A stretch of 64,000 nucleotides of DNA from Prionace glauca (GCA_037974335.1 CM075760.1:16913059-16977058), one strand, 5' to 3'; counted from the first letter of the stretch, positions 52,600 to 63,150 are shown. Program-made: numbers and translations. The notes: a model not told the origin generated them from the letters alone.

Positions 52600-53335
52600 G
52601 CCAACCTTTCCAGAGTCTGCACCCTCCCTGGATTCACTTCCTTTCCCTTCAGCAAATCTCCAGTTTTTCCAAGAATGAGAAAAGAAATGGAAAGAGAGAG
52701 AAAAGAAAGTGTTTTACTCACAGATGTTGGAGACAGGAGGAAGTTCGAGTACGTCTTAAGTTCAATCTTCATTCACAGAAAGCCCACACTCTGATTGGCT
52801 GGAGGACCAGAGTCCTTCCGGACCTCCGACTCTTTCCATTGGTCAATCGTTCAGAAGGTCGCAGGTGGGCACGCCCCCGCAAATACGCAGCTTCTCCACT
52901 CCCTTGGACATGCGCAGTCGCGGGCCGGGGGGAGGGGGAGATCACCGAGCGGCTTCTCGCCCTGGCCGGAGCCGCCAGCCGCTTGTCTGGAAACCTTGGC
53001 TCGAGGAGGGGCGGGAGGGAGAGGGCGGTGGGGGAATGGGTGGGGGCGGGGCTCCCGGATTCGCGCGCCCGAGCCTGCGCAATGGAACTCCAGGACGTCA
53101 TGCCAGAGCAGACTGATTCTTATTGGCTGATTCTCGTATGGACGTTCCTAACACTCAGTCTCCCATTGGAGCAAAAAGACAACATTGCGAATTGGTTGAC
53201 TCAGGCAGGGCTCTATTGTGATGTCACAATACGGAAGTTGATCAATGAGCTTCAGAGTGAAACTTCCTCCTCTGTGCAACATCTGGGAGGAAATCAATGT
53301 CTCCCCCTTTCCATTTCTTTTCTCAATCTGGGGGA
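52600..53335. promoter_or_regulatory. Bidirectional class A promoter with two first exons
   Basis: On the left, in minus orientation, exon 1 ends at 52722 with donor CATCT|GTGAGTAAAAC, preceded by CTCTGATTGGCTGG and the GGAGGACCAGAGTCCTTCC block. The core at 52900-53070 has CATGCGCAGTC, CACCGAGCGGCTTCTCGCC, CTTGGCTCGAGGAGG and GGGGCGGGGCTCCC. On the right, in plus orientation, lie CTTATTGGCTGATTC, CTCCCATTGGAGC and the palindrome-like TATTGTGATGTCACAATA (53213-53230), then exon-like GAGCTTCAGAGTGAAACTTC. It serves the finger gene at 50231 on the left. On the right only a non-finger terminal exon (53813-54075) follows. Confidence 0.72.
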
Positions 53336-53579
53336 AATTGGGGACTTGAAAAACTGAAGGGTAAGGAAGTGAGTCCAATCTGTACATTCCATACATTTTT
53401 AGTCCAGTCATTTAGACATACATCTGTCTGGCAGCCTGCATGGAGATTTTCAGCTGTCTCCAGGACAGGAAGCAGTGAGCATGGATCTGTCAATCAGCCT
53501 CAATCAGCACCTTCAGGAGAATTGGGAGGGTGAATATTAGATACAGCAGAGTGAGAATGGAGGGAGAGTGTGTGGGATG

Positions 53580-53690
53580 GGAACCAAAAGAGAAGATGCT
53601 GGAAAATCTCAGCAGGCCTGGCAGCATCTGTAAGGAGAGAAAAGAGCTGAAGTTTCGAGTCCAGGTGACCCTTTGTCAAAACAGTGTGGG
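53580..53690 (+). repeat. Dispersed elasmobranch-type repeat
   Basis: GATGCTGGAAAATCTCAGCA, GTAAGGAGAGAAAAGAGCTG, CAGGTGACCCTTTGTCAAAA; inserted within the intron-like segment. Confidence 0.72.
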
Positions 53691-53812
53691 ATGGAGATTT
53701 ACAGCTTTTGGGAAATGTGAGAGGAAAGAATGTTCCATAAAAACTAGAATTGTTTGTTCTGAATTTCTATCCTGGACTGACACTAATGCACTTTGTCAAC
53801 TCCTTTTACAAG

Positions 53813-54075
53813 GACAAGGCCGAGGACAAAAATATGAGCATGAGAGCAAGATGGTAAATTCTAATGGCAAGCGGAAGGTGAGGGTCATGCTTTGGACTGA
53901 GCGGACGTTTTCCACAAAGAGGGCAGGGAACAGGCTACAGATGAATCAAAGAGAAACCATTTGTGTCCAGAACATTGTGAACATCCTTTTACTCTGGTTG
54001 TCTTTGATCCTCTCATCATTTTCTGTTTGTTTTAACCATGTTCTGTTTCATTAATAAACTTTTATCAGTAAAAAT
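53813..54075 (+). ncRNA. Possible terminal exon without fingers
   Basis: The finger-gene intron end (TTCTATCCTGGACTGACACT, CTCCTTTTACAAG|GACAAGG, exon start 53813) is followed by about 260 bp with no zinc-finger codons and a poly(A) signal AATAAA at 54053-54058. Together with the plus half of the class A promoter it could be a short spliced transcript. A frame of 174 codons across 53530-54054 crosses the presumed intron and is probably chance. Expression is inferred only. Confidence 0.4.
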
Positions 54076-54164
54076 ATTTGATTGTTCTGGAGTTTTCCTG
54101 ATGAGATTGATGCACTTTAGGAAAAGTGGGTGAGAGGGTTTGGCAGGCTCTTTAACAGAAAGCG

Positions 54165-54500
54165 ATTCCCTCTATGAAGTGATTCATTTTGGCAGATCAA
54201 ATAGGATGGCAATAAGTGTAAAGTGTTAATTTTGACAGGTCAAGTAGAATGGCAGAACATATTAATGGTAGGACTCTTGGCAGTGTGGAAGATCAGAGGA
54301 GTCCGAGTTCATAGGACGTTCAAAGCAGCTGCGCAGGTTGAAGTTATGGTTAAGAAGGCTTATGGTGTACAGGCCTTCATCAGTCGAGGAATTGAGTTTC
54401 AGAGTCGAAAGATGATGTTGCAGCTTTATAGGACCCTGGTCAGACCCCACTTGGAGTACTGTGCTCAGTTCTGGTCACCTCATTACAGGAAGATGTAAAA
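54165..54500 (+). mobile_element. CR1-type LINE internal fragment
   Basis: VHRTFKAAAQVEVMVKKAYG, VQAFISRGIEFQSRKMMLQL and LVRPHLEYCAQFWSPHYRK are read in one frame. Both ends are missing. Confidence 0.82.
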
Positions 54501-55105
54501 GATTCTCCAGCTCTCTCTTTACCCCCTATCCAACTTGTGGACAGTTTTTACTCAGTGTTATTTCTTCCAAGCTCTTAATTGTCCCAATCTATAATTTTAT
54601 CCATTTTACTTTAATTTTCCTCACATTGTGTCCATGTGCACTGTGTTTAATTGGATCCTGATTGTTTTGAACTCAGTTTCTCTCTGGAGTGTGTGTCAAT
54701 GCCTTGACGTTGTCACAATGTTGTCTCAATCCCCTGGCCACATTAACCATTTCATCTCCTGCTGTGTCTCAAGTAGCTGTGTGTGTTTGGGACCCGCTCT
54801 TCACTCCATCTCACCATGAATTTAGGCTTGCTATTTTTCACATGTAACAAATCAGATGTGCACACTCACTCCGGTTTCCCAAAATCATGTCACACATTCT
54901 TAACTCTCTGATGTGCTGTTGAAAAGATCAAATATAGTGTCTGTCTGTCTTATCTCCCTGTTAAGGCGCTGATATTTCATATCCTGGCTGGGCTTTCATA
55001 TGTGGATTTCTTTAAAACAAAGTTCACAGATGTAGGAGTGTTTCAGAGACCAAGTATTGTGCTGGCTTTCACTGATTTACAACTCAGCTAATGCAAAGAA
55101 CAATA
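54501..55105. other. Unassigned stretch
   Basis: Nothing supported. Confidence 0.3.
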
Positions 55106-55107
55106 TG

Positions 55108-55425
55108 ACAGTCGGTGACACAGTGGTTAGCACTGCTGCCTCACAGTACCAGGGATTCAGGTTTGATTCCTGGCTTGGATCACTGTCTGTGTGGAATTTG
55201 CACATCCTCCCTGTGTCTGCATGGGTTTCCTCCAGGTGTTCTGGTTTCTTCCCACAGTCCAAAGTTCTGTGGTTTGGGTTGATTGGTTATGTTACATTGA
55301 CCCTCGTTTCTGGGAATTAGCAGGGTAAATACGTGGGGTTACTAAGATAGGCTGGGATTGTTGTCAGTGCAGGCTTGATGGGCCAAATGGCCTCCTTCTG
55401 TACTGTCAGGATTCTGTTCTTTGAA
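55108..55425 (+). mobile_element. SINE, tail type b
   Basis: Head GTGACACAGTGGTTAGCACT, box B GGTTTGATTCC, body TGGGTTTCCTCCAGGTGTTC, tail GGCCTCCTTCTGTACTGTCA. Moderately diverged. Confidence 0.88.
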
Positions 55426-56098
55426 TATAATGGGCAGCTTGATTATTTTCAGTCTGGGCTAATCCAGTAACCTGGAGTTTTATGACCCTTTTCAAACTGT
55501 TGTGTTGAGCCTGATTAAAAGGTCAATGCTGTCTTTGGACATTTCTTTAACAGGAGAAAGGTTTTAGTTTTCTTTTGTCACATGCTCTTTGGACTGCAGA
55601 CTGAGAGGAGTGCTTCTCATCTCTTTCCGTGGAGTGAAGATTCTGCTACCTGTGAGTTGCCAGCTGGAAGATAGTGGCAAGCAGTCTGTCTCTCTCTCTC
55701 TCTATCTCAAGGTCCTGAAATTTCCAGAACTGGGAAGTCAAAGTTTGAAATCAACGTTTAAAGGACTAATTCACAACAGGTGTTAAAAAGCTGCAAAATC
55801 CAGCATCACGTGAGCATACTTGCTTTCTGTGCAAAGCCTAAAACGAGCTGTAAGTTTGTAGGGATTATTTGATTTGGACTTAGCTGTTCAGGTTGAGACA
55901 AGATCATGGTTGCTTTTTATTGCAATCGGTAAAAATTATGCTAATTTTTCTTCTTATATTTTAACTGTGTTCTTAAATTAACTTTGTTTGCTAAAAACTT
56001 CCTCGTGGGTCAGTTGAATCATACCTGGAGTGAAATATCTTATGCTCATTCGAGTGCAAATCTTATAGCTAGGCTGAATTTGTAAAGGACCTTTCATT
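55426..56098. other. Unidentified insertion-like segment
   Basis: It ends exactly where the segmental-duplication homology with 17172 begins (ACACCCAAGGTGAG at about 56100). It holds a CT-rich run near 55685-55705. The boundary suggests an inserted element, but I see no diagnostic protein or termini. Confidence 0.4.
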
Positions 56099-56099
56099 T

Positions 56100-56769
56100 C
56101 ACCACACCCAAGGTGAGTTATTCAAATTCCTTTATTGTCCAGGACAATATGTTCACAATATTTTTAAAACAGTAATTAAACATTCCCATTCGATTTCAGG
56201 TATTAACATATTCTGTTACTTTGTTCTTTATTGTCGATGTCAGACTGGGGTTGTCGCCCTCGGAGCAAAGGAGGTTGAGAGGAGATTTGATAGAGGTGGG
56301 CAAGATTCTGACAGATTTAGATAAGGTGGACAAAGAAAAGATGTTCCCATTCGCTGATGGGACAAGGACAAGGGGGATACAGATTTAAGGTTTTGAGTCA
56401 GAGATGCAGGGGGATGTGAGGAAGAATATTTTGATGCAGTGCATGATAATGAGCTGGAATTTGCTCACTAAAGGGTGGGGGAAGTGGAGACAATAAAGAA
56501 TTACAAAGGAAATTGGATGGGCATTTGGGGAATTTCAAACAGAAATGCTGACTAAATAACACCCTGTCACTCTGTGATTCTTGTGAAATTTAAAACCAGG
56601 TATTTGCAACAAGACTCAATGAGCATCAGCCCACTGGAGGCAAAGTTGAGAGACCGGCCAGTCCAGCAGAAAGAAACCCTCCCCATTGACCAACTGTGAG
56701 AATGAACAAAATGCTGTCCAGGATGTAATTGAGAACAGAAACAATAACAGCAGAATTTAATCCCCCTAT
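56100..56769. repeat. Segmental-duplication flank, copy 2
   Basis: It matches 17172-17850, including the embedded LINE piece (56240-56545) and the finger-gene 3' flank. It differs by small indels and point changes throughout. Confidence 0.85.
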
Positions 56770-57612
56770 TCACTTGTGAACTTGTTGGTGTGTCAGCAGG
56801 GTGGATGAATCACAGAATCCCTTCCCACACTGAGAGCAAATGAGCAGTCTCTCCCCAGTGTGAACTCGCTGGTGTGACTGCAGGGTAGATAACCGAGTGA
56901 ATCCCTTCCCACACACGGGACAGGTGAACGGCCTCTCTCCAGAGTGAACTCGCTGGTGTCTCCGCAGGTTGGATAACTGAGTGAATCCCTTCCCACACTG
57001 AGAGCAGGTGAATGGCCTCTCCCCAGTGTGAACTCGCTGGTGTGTCTGCAGGTTTGATAAATGAATGAATCCTTTCCCACACTGAAAGCAGCTGTATGGT
57101 CTCTCCCCAGTATGATCTCGCTGGTGTGTCTGCAGACTGTACAATTGAGTGAATCCCTTCCCACACTGAGTGCAAGTGAATGGTCTCTCCCCAGTGTGAA
57201 CCCGCTGGTGTGCCTGCAGATGAGATAACTGAGTGAATCTTTTCCTACATTCAGAGCAGCTGAATGGCCTCTCTCCTGTGTGAACTCGCTGGTGTTTCTG
57301 TAGGTTGGATGACTTACTGAATCCCTTCCCACACTCAGGGCAGGTGAATGGCCTCTCTCCAGTGTGAACTAACTGGTGTGTCTGCAGGCTTGATATCTGA
57401 GTAAATCCCTTCCCACACTGACAGCAGGTGAATGCACTCTCACCGGTGTGAACTCGCTGGTGTCTCTGCAGAGTGGATGAATCACTGAATCCCTTCCCAC
57501 AAACACAGCAGGTGAACGGCTTCTCCCCAGTGTGGCTGCGTCGATGAACTTCCAGTAGAGAGGGTGCTTTGTATCTCTTCCCACAGTCCTCACATTTCCA
57601 TGGTTTTTCCAT
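56770..57612 (-). CDS. C2H2 zinc-finger protein, 10 fingers, intact
   Basis: The 280-residue product is [20 protein letters not shown] plus nine 28-residue fingers, ending LLTHQQVHK and a stop. All ten fingers keep C2H2 spacing, linkers are TGEK/TGER with a few TGES and SGER, and there is no other domain in the exon. The expected role is nuclear DNA binding. It is paralogous to the gene at 18089, with which it shares 3' flank, an embedded LINE and 5' flank, but without the four-finger duplication. Upstream the intron end is altered (TTTTTACACAATATTAG in place of TTTTACAG|GATATT), so an acceptor a few bases further may be used. The likely promoter is the minus half of the class A module at 63300-63420, about 5.3 kb upstream across inserted CR1s and SINEs. 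Confidence 0.92.
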   Translation of the reverse strand: MEKPWKCEDCGKRYKAPSLLEVHRRSHTGEKPFTCCVCGKGFSDSSTLQRHQRVHTGESAFTCCQCGKGFTQISSLQTHQLVHTGERPFTCPECGKGFSKSSNLQKHQRVHTGERPFSCSECRKRFTQLSHLQAHQRVHTGERPFTCTQCGKGFTQLYSLQTHQRDHTGERPYSCFQCGKGFIHLSNLQTHQRVHTGERPFTCSQCGKGFTQLSNLRRHQRVHSGERPFTCPVCGKGFTRLSTLQSHQRVHTGERLLICSQCGKGFCDSSTLLTHQQVHK

Positions 57613-57639
57613 ATTGTCGGTCTCCTTGTCTCATTGCAG

Positions 57640-57772
57640 TTTTATCATTTGACGCCTTGTTCACACAGACAACATAGTACAGTCTCTCCCCGCTGTGAAT
57701 GCTGCGATGTATTTTCAGGCTGTGTAACTGGTTAAAGCTCTTTCCACACTCAGTGCACTGGAACACTCTCAC
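57640..57772 (-). pseudogene. Best-preserved N-terminal fossil finger
   Basis: The minus strand reads [39 protein letters not shown]: a full C2H2 finger followed by half of another, in a different frame from the main array. The same stretch lies decayed in the leaders of the other loci, and its counterpart in the 31.9-kb gene is still in use as finger 1. It was thus once part of the protein. Confidence 0.75.
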
Positions 57773-58222
57773 TCAGGTGTGTGTTTGTATCCCAGTGTTT
57801 TTCCAGTCGCACTGTTGCTTAAAATCTTGCAGTCGACAGACCGCTCAAACATTTCTCCTTCATATTCAGAGGCTGAGGAAAATTAGTTTCCAAGGAATTG
57901 GATGACTCTGTCAGACTGAGATGTGATACTTAAGATTTATCTGTGTAATTCCTCTTCTAATATTGTGTAAAAACAATTTACAAAAGTCATCAGTGTCAGT
58001 ACAAGATAGAAATTCAGAACAGACAACTCTAGTTTTTATGGAACATTCTTTCCTCTCTCACTCCACAAAAGCTGTAAATCTTCAACCCACACAGTCTCCC
58101 TCCATTCTCACTCTGCTGTATCTAATATTAAACCTCCCAATTCTCCTGAAGGTGCTGATTGAAGCTAGTTGACAGATCCATGCTCACTGCTTCCTGTCCT
58201 GGACTCAGAGAGCTGAAAATCT

Positions 58223-58277
58223 CCATGCAGGAGAAATAACAGAAACATGGCTACTTTCTGTTATTTCTCCTGCATGG
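58223..58277. repeat. 23-bp-arm hairpin at a duplication breakpoint
   Basis: CCATGCAGGAGAAATAACAG plus AAA, a 9-bp spacer (CATGGCTAC) and the exact reverse complement. It sits where homology with the 53430 and 19660 segments ends. Confidence 0.92.
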
Positions 58278-58675
58278 CAACCAGAACTGTACACAGTTCT
58301 TCACCTGTGGCCTAATTAGTGGTTTATACAGGGCAGGGGAAGGCTCGAAGGGCTAGATGGCCTATTCCTGTTCCTATTTCTTATGTACAGCTACATCAGA
58401 ACCTCCCTGCCCTTATATTCAATGCCTCAGTTAATAAAGGCAAGTATCCCATGTGCTTTCTGAATCCCCTTATGTACCTGTCCTGCTGTCTTCAGAGATC
58501 TATGGACATACACACCAAGGTCACTCTGAACCTCAGTACCTCCAGGATCTGACTATTCATTGTGCATTCCGTTACCTTGTTACTCCTCCCAAAATGCATT
58601 ACCTCAAACTTTTTAAGGATTGAATTCCATTTGCCCCGGCTCTACCCATATAACTAAAGTTTTAAAGTTTATGTA
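58278..58675 (-). mobile_element. Old LINE fragment containing a 54-bp CR1 3' end
   Basis: The minus-strand LINE (AACCAGAACTGTACACAGTT, TGGCCTAATTAGTGGTTTAT) is interrupted at 58332-58385 by a plus-strand family 1 CR1 3' end (GGCTCGAAGGGCTAGATGG, TCCTATTTCTTATG). The insertion is flanked by TACAG at 58327-58331 and 58386-58390. Confidence 0.8.
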
Positions 58676-60094
58676 TTAAGAACATAGAACATAGAACATA
58701 GAACATTACAGCGCAGAACAGGCCCTTCGGCCCACGATGTTGCGCCGACCAGTTACAAAACAATGACCCACTAGCCTAAACCAATCCTTTATCATCCATA
58801 AACCTATCCACAGATCTTTTAAACGCCCCCAAACTAGGTGCATTTACAACTGCAGCTGGCAGGGCATTCCAGTCCCTCACCACCCTCTGGGTAAAGAACC
58901 TACCCCTGACATCTGTCCTATAACTACCCCCCCTTAATTTAAAATTGTGCCCCCTCGTGTTAGCTTTCTCCATCCTAGGAAAAAGGCTATCACTATCTAC
59001 CCTGTCTAAACCTCTAATCATCTTATATGTTTCAATGAGATCCCCTCTTAGCCGCCTTCTTTCCAGCGAAAACAACCCCAAATCTCTCAATCTCTCCTCA
59101 TAGGATCTCCCCTCCATACCAGGCAACATCCTGGTAAACCTCCTCTGCACCCTCTCCAAAGCCTCTACATCCTTCTTGTAATGTGGGGACCAGAACTGCA
59201 CACAAAACTCCAAGTGCGGCCGCACCAGAGATGTGTACAGTTGCATCATGACGCTACGACTCCTAAATTCAATCCCCCTACCAATAAACGCCAAAACTCC
59301 GTATGCCTTCTTAACAACTTTATCTACTTGATTCCCAACTTTCAGGGATCTATGTACACATACACCTAGATCCCTCTGCTCCTCCACACTATTCAAAGTC
59401 CTCCCGTTAGCCCTATACTCAACACATCTGTTATTCCTACCGAAATGAATTACCTCACACTTCTCCACATTAAACTCCATTCGCCACCTCTCAGCCCAGC
59501 TCTGCAATCTTTCCAAGTCATCCTGCAAACTATGACACCCTTCCTCACAATCTACCACACCTCCGACTTTGGTGTCATCAGCAAACTTACTAATCCACCC
59601 AACTATACCCTCATCCAGATCATTAATAAAAATTACAAACAGCAGTGGCCCCAAAACAGATCCCTGAGGCACACCACTTGTAACCGAACTCCATGACGAA
59701 TATTTCCCATCAACCACCACTCTCTGTCTCCTATCTGCTAGCCAATTCCTGATCCAATTACCTAGATCACCCCCAATCCCATACATCTGCATTTTTTGCA
59801 GAAGCCTACCATGGTGAACCTTATCAAACGCCTTGCTAAAATCCATATACACCACATCAACTGCCTTACCCCTATCCACCTCTTTGGTCACTTTCTCAAA
59901 GAACTCGATAAGGTTAGTAAGGCATGACCTACCCGCTACAAAACCATGCTGACTATCTCTTATCAACTCATTACTTTCCAAATAACTATAAATCCTGTCT
60001 CTAATAATCCTTTCCAAAACCTTACCCACCACAGAAGTAAGACTCACCGGTCTATAATTCCCAGGGAAGTCCCTTCTCCCCTTCTTAAACAAAG
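58676..60094 (-). mobile_element. CR1 LINE, family 2, 5'-truncated, open RT
   Basis: The minus frame 60092-58776 is open for 438 residues. It begins in the RT finger region (FPGNYRPVSLTSVVGKVLER) and covers SQHGFVAGRSCLTNL, VYMDFSKAFDKVHH, SGVPQGSVLGPLLF, FADDTKVGG (catalytic Asp pair intact) and the C-terminal domain to FMDDKGLV. The tail is repeated ACATAGA (plus reading). It is nearly identical to 1612-2850, so this family was recently active. It is truncated exactly where a SINE tail begins. Confidence 0.94.
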
Positions 60095-60366
60095 AAGTGT
60101 CACAAGTAGTCTTACATCAGCTCTGCAATGAAGTTACTGTGAAAATCCCCAAGTTGCCACACTCCAGCATTTGTTTGGATAAACAGAGGGAGAATTTAGC
60201 ATGACCAATGTACCTAACAACACATCTTTCAGACTGTGGGAGGAAATCGGAGCACCTGGAGGAAACCTGTGCAGACATGGGGAGAATATGCAGGCTCCGC
60301 ACATACAGTGACCAAAGCTGGGAATTGAACCCAGGTCCTTGGTGCTGTGAGGCTGCAGTGCCACTC
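60095..60366 (-). mobile_element. SINE, tail type a
   Basis: Tail TGTCACAAGTAGTCTTACAT (plus reading), GAAGTTACTGTGAAAATCCC, body and head GTGGCACTGCAGCCTCACAG (minus). It abuts the 5' end of the CR1 at 60094. Confidence 0.88.
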
Positions 60367-60370
60367 GGTC

Positions 60371-60968
60371 AGTATTGTCCTGTAATCTAAGGCTTTGCTC
60401 ATCAGCATTTATGAAATCACCAATCTTTGTGTCACCTGCAAACTTACTTGGTATACCTCTGATATTCACATCCAAATTATTAACTTACACTACAAACAAG
60501 AAGAGATGCAACTTCTATCCATGCAAAACACCACTGGACACAGACATCTAGTCACAAAAATTGCATTTGACCATCCCCCTCTGACTCCTGTCACTTTTGG
60601 ATCCACTTTGGCAAATTATCGAATGGGCTTTCACCTTCTTCATCAGCCATCTATATGGAACCTTGTCAAAAGCCTTACTGAAGTCCAAGTAGACTACGTC
60701 AACTGTATACAATGAGTCACCTCCTCAAAAATGCAATCAAATTTGTAAGACCTGATCTCCCGTTGCCAAAACCATGCTGTCAATCCTTGATTAATTCTTA
60801 TCTCCCCAAGTGGAGATTAACTCTGTCCCTCAGATCTTTTTCCAATAGTTTCCCTACTGCTGAAGTTAGACTTATTGGTCTGTCGTTTGCTGTTTTTTCT
60901 CTGTGTTCCTTCTTGACTAATGACACCATATTGGCTGTCCTCCAGTCCTGTGGCACTTCTTTTGCAGT
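60371..60968 (-). mobile_element. Old LINE RT fragment
   Basis: On minus: DWRTANMVSLVKKEHREKTA, NDRPISLTSAVGKLLEKDLR, and further along the region of KAFDKVP (GGAACCTTGTCAAAAGCCTT on plus) to the FADD region (TTGTGTCACCTGCAAACTTA on plus). It is an RT of a CR1-type family not otherwise seen, decayed. Confidence 0.78.
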
Positions 60969-61003
60969 GAAAATGCCGGTGTTGTACTGGGGTAAACACA
61001 GTA
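60969..61003 (-). mobile_element. Terminal fragment of the fold-back retroposon
   Basis: AATGCCGGTGTTGTACTGGG, then TAAACACAGTAAGAA is the outer end of the family, fused to the tail of the composite SINE. Confidence 0.6.
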
Positions 61004-61442
61004 AGAACAAAGAACAACTCAGCATGGGAAATAGGCCCTTCGGCCCAACGAGCCCGCGCCAGAACATCACCCTACACCTATTCTACCCTGCATATCTATG
61101 AATGGAACCCAACTCAGTCAGATTCAGGGAAGAAATAGTGTCAATTTGGTAAAAACAGATAGCCTGAGAGCACATCTTTGGGGTGTGGGAGGAAACCGGA
61201 GCGCCCGGAGGAAACCCACGCAACTACAGGGAGAATGCGCAAACTCCCACAGACACAGGCCCAAATCCATGTGCCTGCACAGCCAGCAGTGCTAGTCACT
61301 GAGCTGTTGCAGCGCCCATCTACCGGTCCAGGATCAAGCACACACACCGACATGAAGTACTAGGCCACTCCTGGAACTTCCAAGAGCAGCCCACGCACGA
61401 CCCGCCATGTGAATGCCCCTCGTTTGACACGAGGTGGACCTC
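61003..61442 (-). mobile_element. Composite SINE, inverted copy
   Basis: Same head, body and tail as 47108-47551 on the opposite strand (GAGGTGGACC, GGGTCGTGCGTGGGCTGCTC, TGGGTTTCCTCCGGGCGCTC on minus), with a tail of TTGTTCTTTGTTCTTAC. Confidence 0.87.
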
Positions 61443-61499
61443 CACCTGTGGAATAAAGACAAAAATATTCATCTTACAGCCTGCCTTTCCGGTGTCTCC

Positions 61500-62684
61500 C
61501 GAGGTTTAACCCTATTTAATAGCCCCTACCATATCCCTCCATTCTCGTTTCACTCATGTGCCTATCTAACTGCATCTTAAACGAGTCCAATGTTCCTGCC
61601 TCCACCACCCTACTCGGTAGCGCGTTCCAGACCCCCACAACTCTCTGCGCAAAGAACCTTCTTCTCACCTCCAAATTATACCTCTCCCCCCTCACCCTTA
61701 AATGATGACCTCTCGTGTTCGTACCCAGTCTAGGGAGCAGTCTCTCACTATTAACTCTATCCATTCCCTTCATTATCTTAAATACTTCTATCATGTCCCC
61801 TCTCAATCTCCGTCTTTCCAAGGAAAATAGTCCCAGTTTCTTCAACCTCTCCTCGTAACCCAGTCCCCCATGCCAGGCAACATCCTGGTAAACCTCCTCT
61901 GAACCCTTTCCAGAGACTCCACGTCCTTCCGGTAGTAAGGTGACCAGAACTGGACGCAGTACCTCAAATGCGGTCCAACCAACGTTCTGTACAACTGAAG
62001 CATTAGACGGCAGCTTTTATACTCTATGCCCCTTCTTATAAAGGCAACATCCCATAAGCCTTCCTAACAACCTTCTCCACTTGTGACGCAACCTTCATGG
62101 ATTTGTGAACCTGCACTCCCAGGTCCCTCTGCATGTCTATACTCCTAATCGGCCTCCCTTTAATCACATAGCTCCTCTCTGCATTATTCCATCCAAAATG
62201 CATCACCTCGCATTTGTCAGGATTAAATGCCATCTGCCACCTATCTGCCCACTGCACCAACCTATCTATATCCTGTTGTATCACCTGACAATCTAGTTCC
62301 GTACCCGCCAACCCTGCCATCTTGGTGTCATCAGCAAACTTGCTAATCACACCACCTACGCCCTCTTCCAAGTCATTTATGTAGACTACAAAGAGGAGAG
62401 GTCCCAGTACTGAGCCCTGTGGCACACCACTGGTCACTGGCCTCCAGCCCGACAAGGTCCCCTCCACAGCTACCCTCTGTCTCCTATTTCCCAGCCAGTT
62501 CTCAATCCACCTAGCTACCTGGCCTCGTATCCCATGCGCCTTAACCTTTTCTACCAGCCTACCGTGAGGGACTTTGTCTAACGCCTTACTGAAATCCATA
62601 TAGATGACATCAACGGTTCTCCCATCGTCAACCGTATTTGTCACCTCCTCAAAGAATTCCACCAGATTCGTAAGATTCGTAAGA
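61500..62684 (-). mobile_element. CR1 LINE, family 4, fragment
   Basis: Minus frames 62692-62036 (EFFEEVTNTVDDGRTVDVIY, SGVPQGSVLGPLLFVVYIND, FADDTKMAG) and 61845-61516 (LFSLERRRLRGDMIEVFKIM, FFAQRVVGVWNALPSRVVEA) cover RT palm to C-terminus. The 5' side is cut by a fold-back retroposon, and the 3' UTR is missing or replaced near 61500. Confidence 0.9.
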
Positions 62685-62866
62685 AGTCTCACAACACCAG
62701 GTTAAAGTCCAACAGGTTTATTTGGTAGCAAAAGCCACTCGCTTTTATAGAACTCTCACTCCACCTGATGAAGGGACAGCACACCGAAAGCTAGTGGCTT
62801 TTGCTACAAATAAACCTGTTGGACTTTAACCTGGTGTTGTGAGACTTCTTACTGTGTTTACCTCTC
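62685..62866 (+). mobile_element. Fold-back retroposon inside LINE sequence
   Basis: Left arm AAGTCTCACAACACCAGGTT, AAGTCCAACAGGTTTATTTG; loop with CCACCTGATGAAGGGACAGC; right arm AAATAAACCTGTTGGACTTT, GTGTTGTGAGACTTCTTACT. The arms are almost perfect, so it is young. ATTCGTAAG is doubled just before the left arm. Confidence 0.9.
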
Positions 62867-63012
62867 CTGTAGCCAGCTAATTATTGCCAGAGTCACTGCA
62901 ATCTCCTTCCTTGCCTCCCACAGCAGGCTGGGGATCACCCCATCTTGGCCTGGGGATTTATACAATTTTAGGCCCGTTACAACCTCCTCCCCCTCAAATG
63001 TTAAGTTGTTGA
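62867..63012 (-). mobile_element. LINE RT finger-region fragment
   Basis: The minus strand reads LTFEGEEVVTGLKLYKSPGQ, DGVIPSLLWEARKEI, the KSPGPDG region of an RT. About 80 codons are missing relative to the fragment on the other side of the fold-back element, so it is either a deletion or a different copy. Confidence 0.72.
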
Positions 63013-63044
63013 AGTGAAAGACAAAGCTGCTCCCTGATATCTAT

Positions 63045-63150
63045 ATGACTCACCTGATGAAGGTTCAGTGCTCTGAAAGTCCATGATTCCAAATAAACCT
63101 GTTGGACTTTTTCTTGATGTTGTGAGACTTCTTACTGTGTTTTCTATACC
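63045..63150 (+). mobile_element. Fold-back family retroposon, partial
   Basis: CACCTGATGAAGGTTCAGTG, AAATAAACCTGTTGGACTTT, GTTGTGAGACTTCTTACTGT; the 3' end is degraded. Confidence 0.72.

Noticed and set aside
53530-54054. 174-codon protein frame
   Set aside because: It crosses a dispersed repeat and a likely intron end, has no family resemblance and starts in unrelated sequence; chance is more likely.
55426-56098. Possible solo LTR
   Set aside because: The right boundary against the duplication is sharp, but I could not identify matching ends, a target duplication or a known family, so it is left as unidentified.
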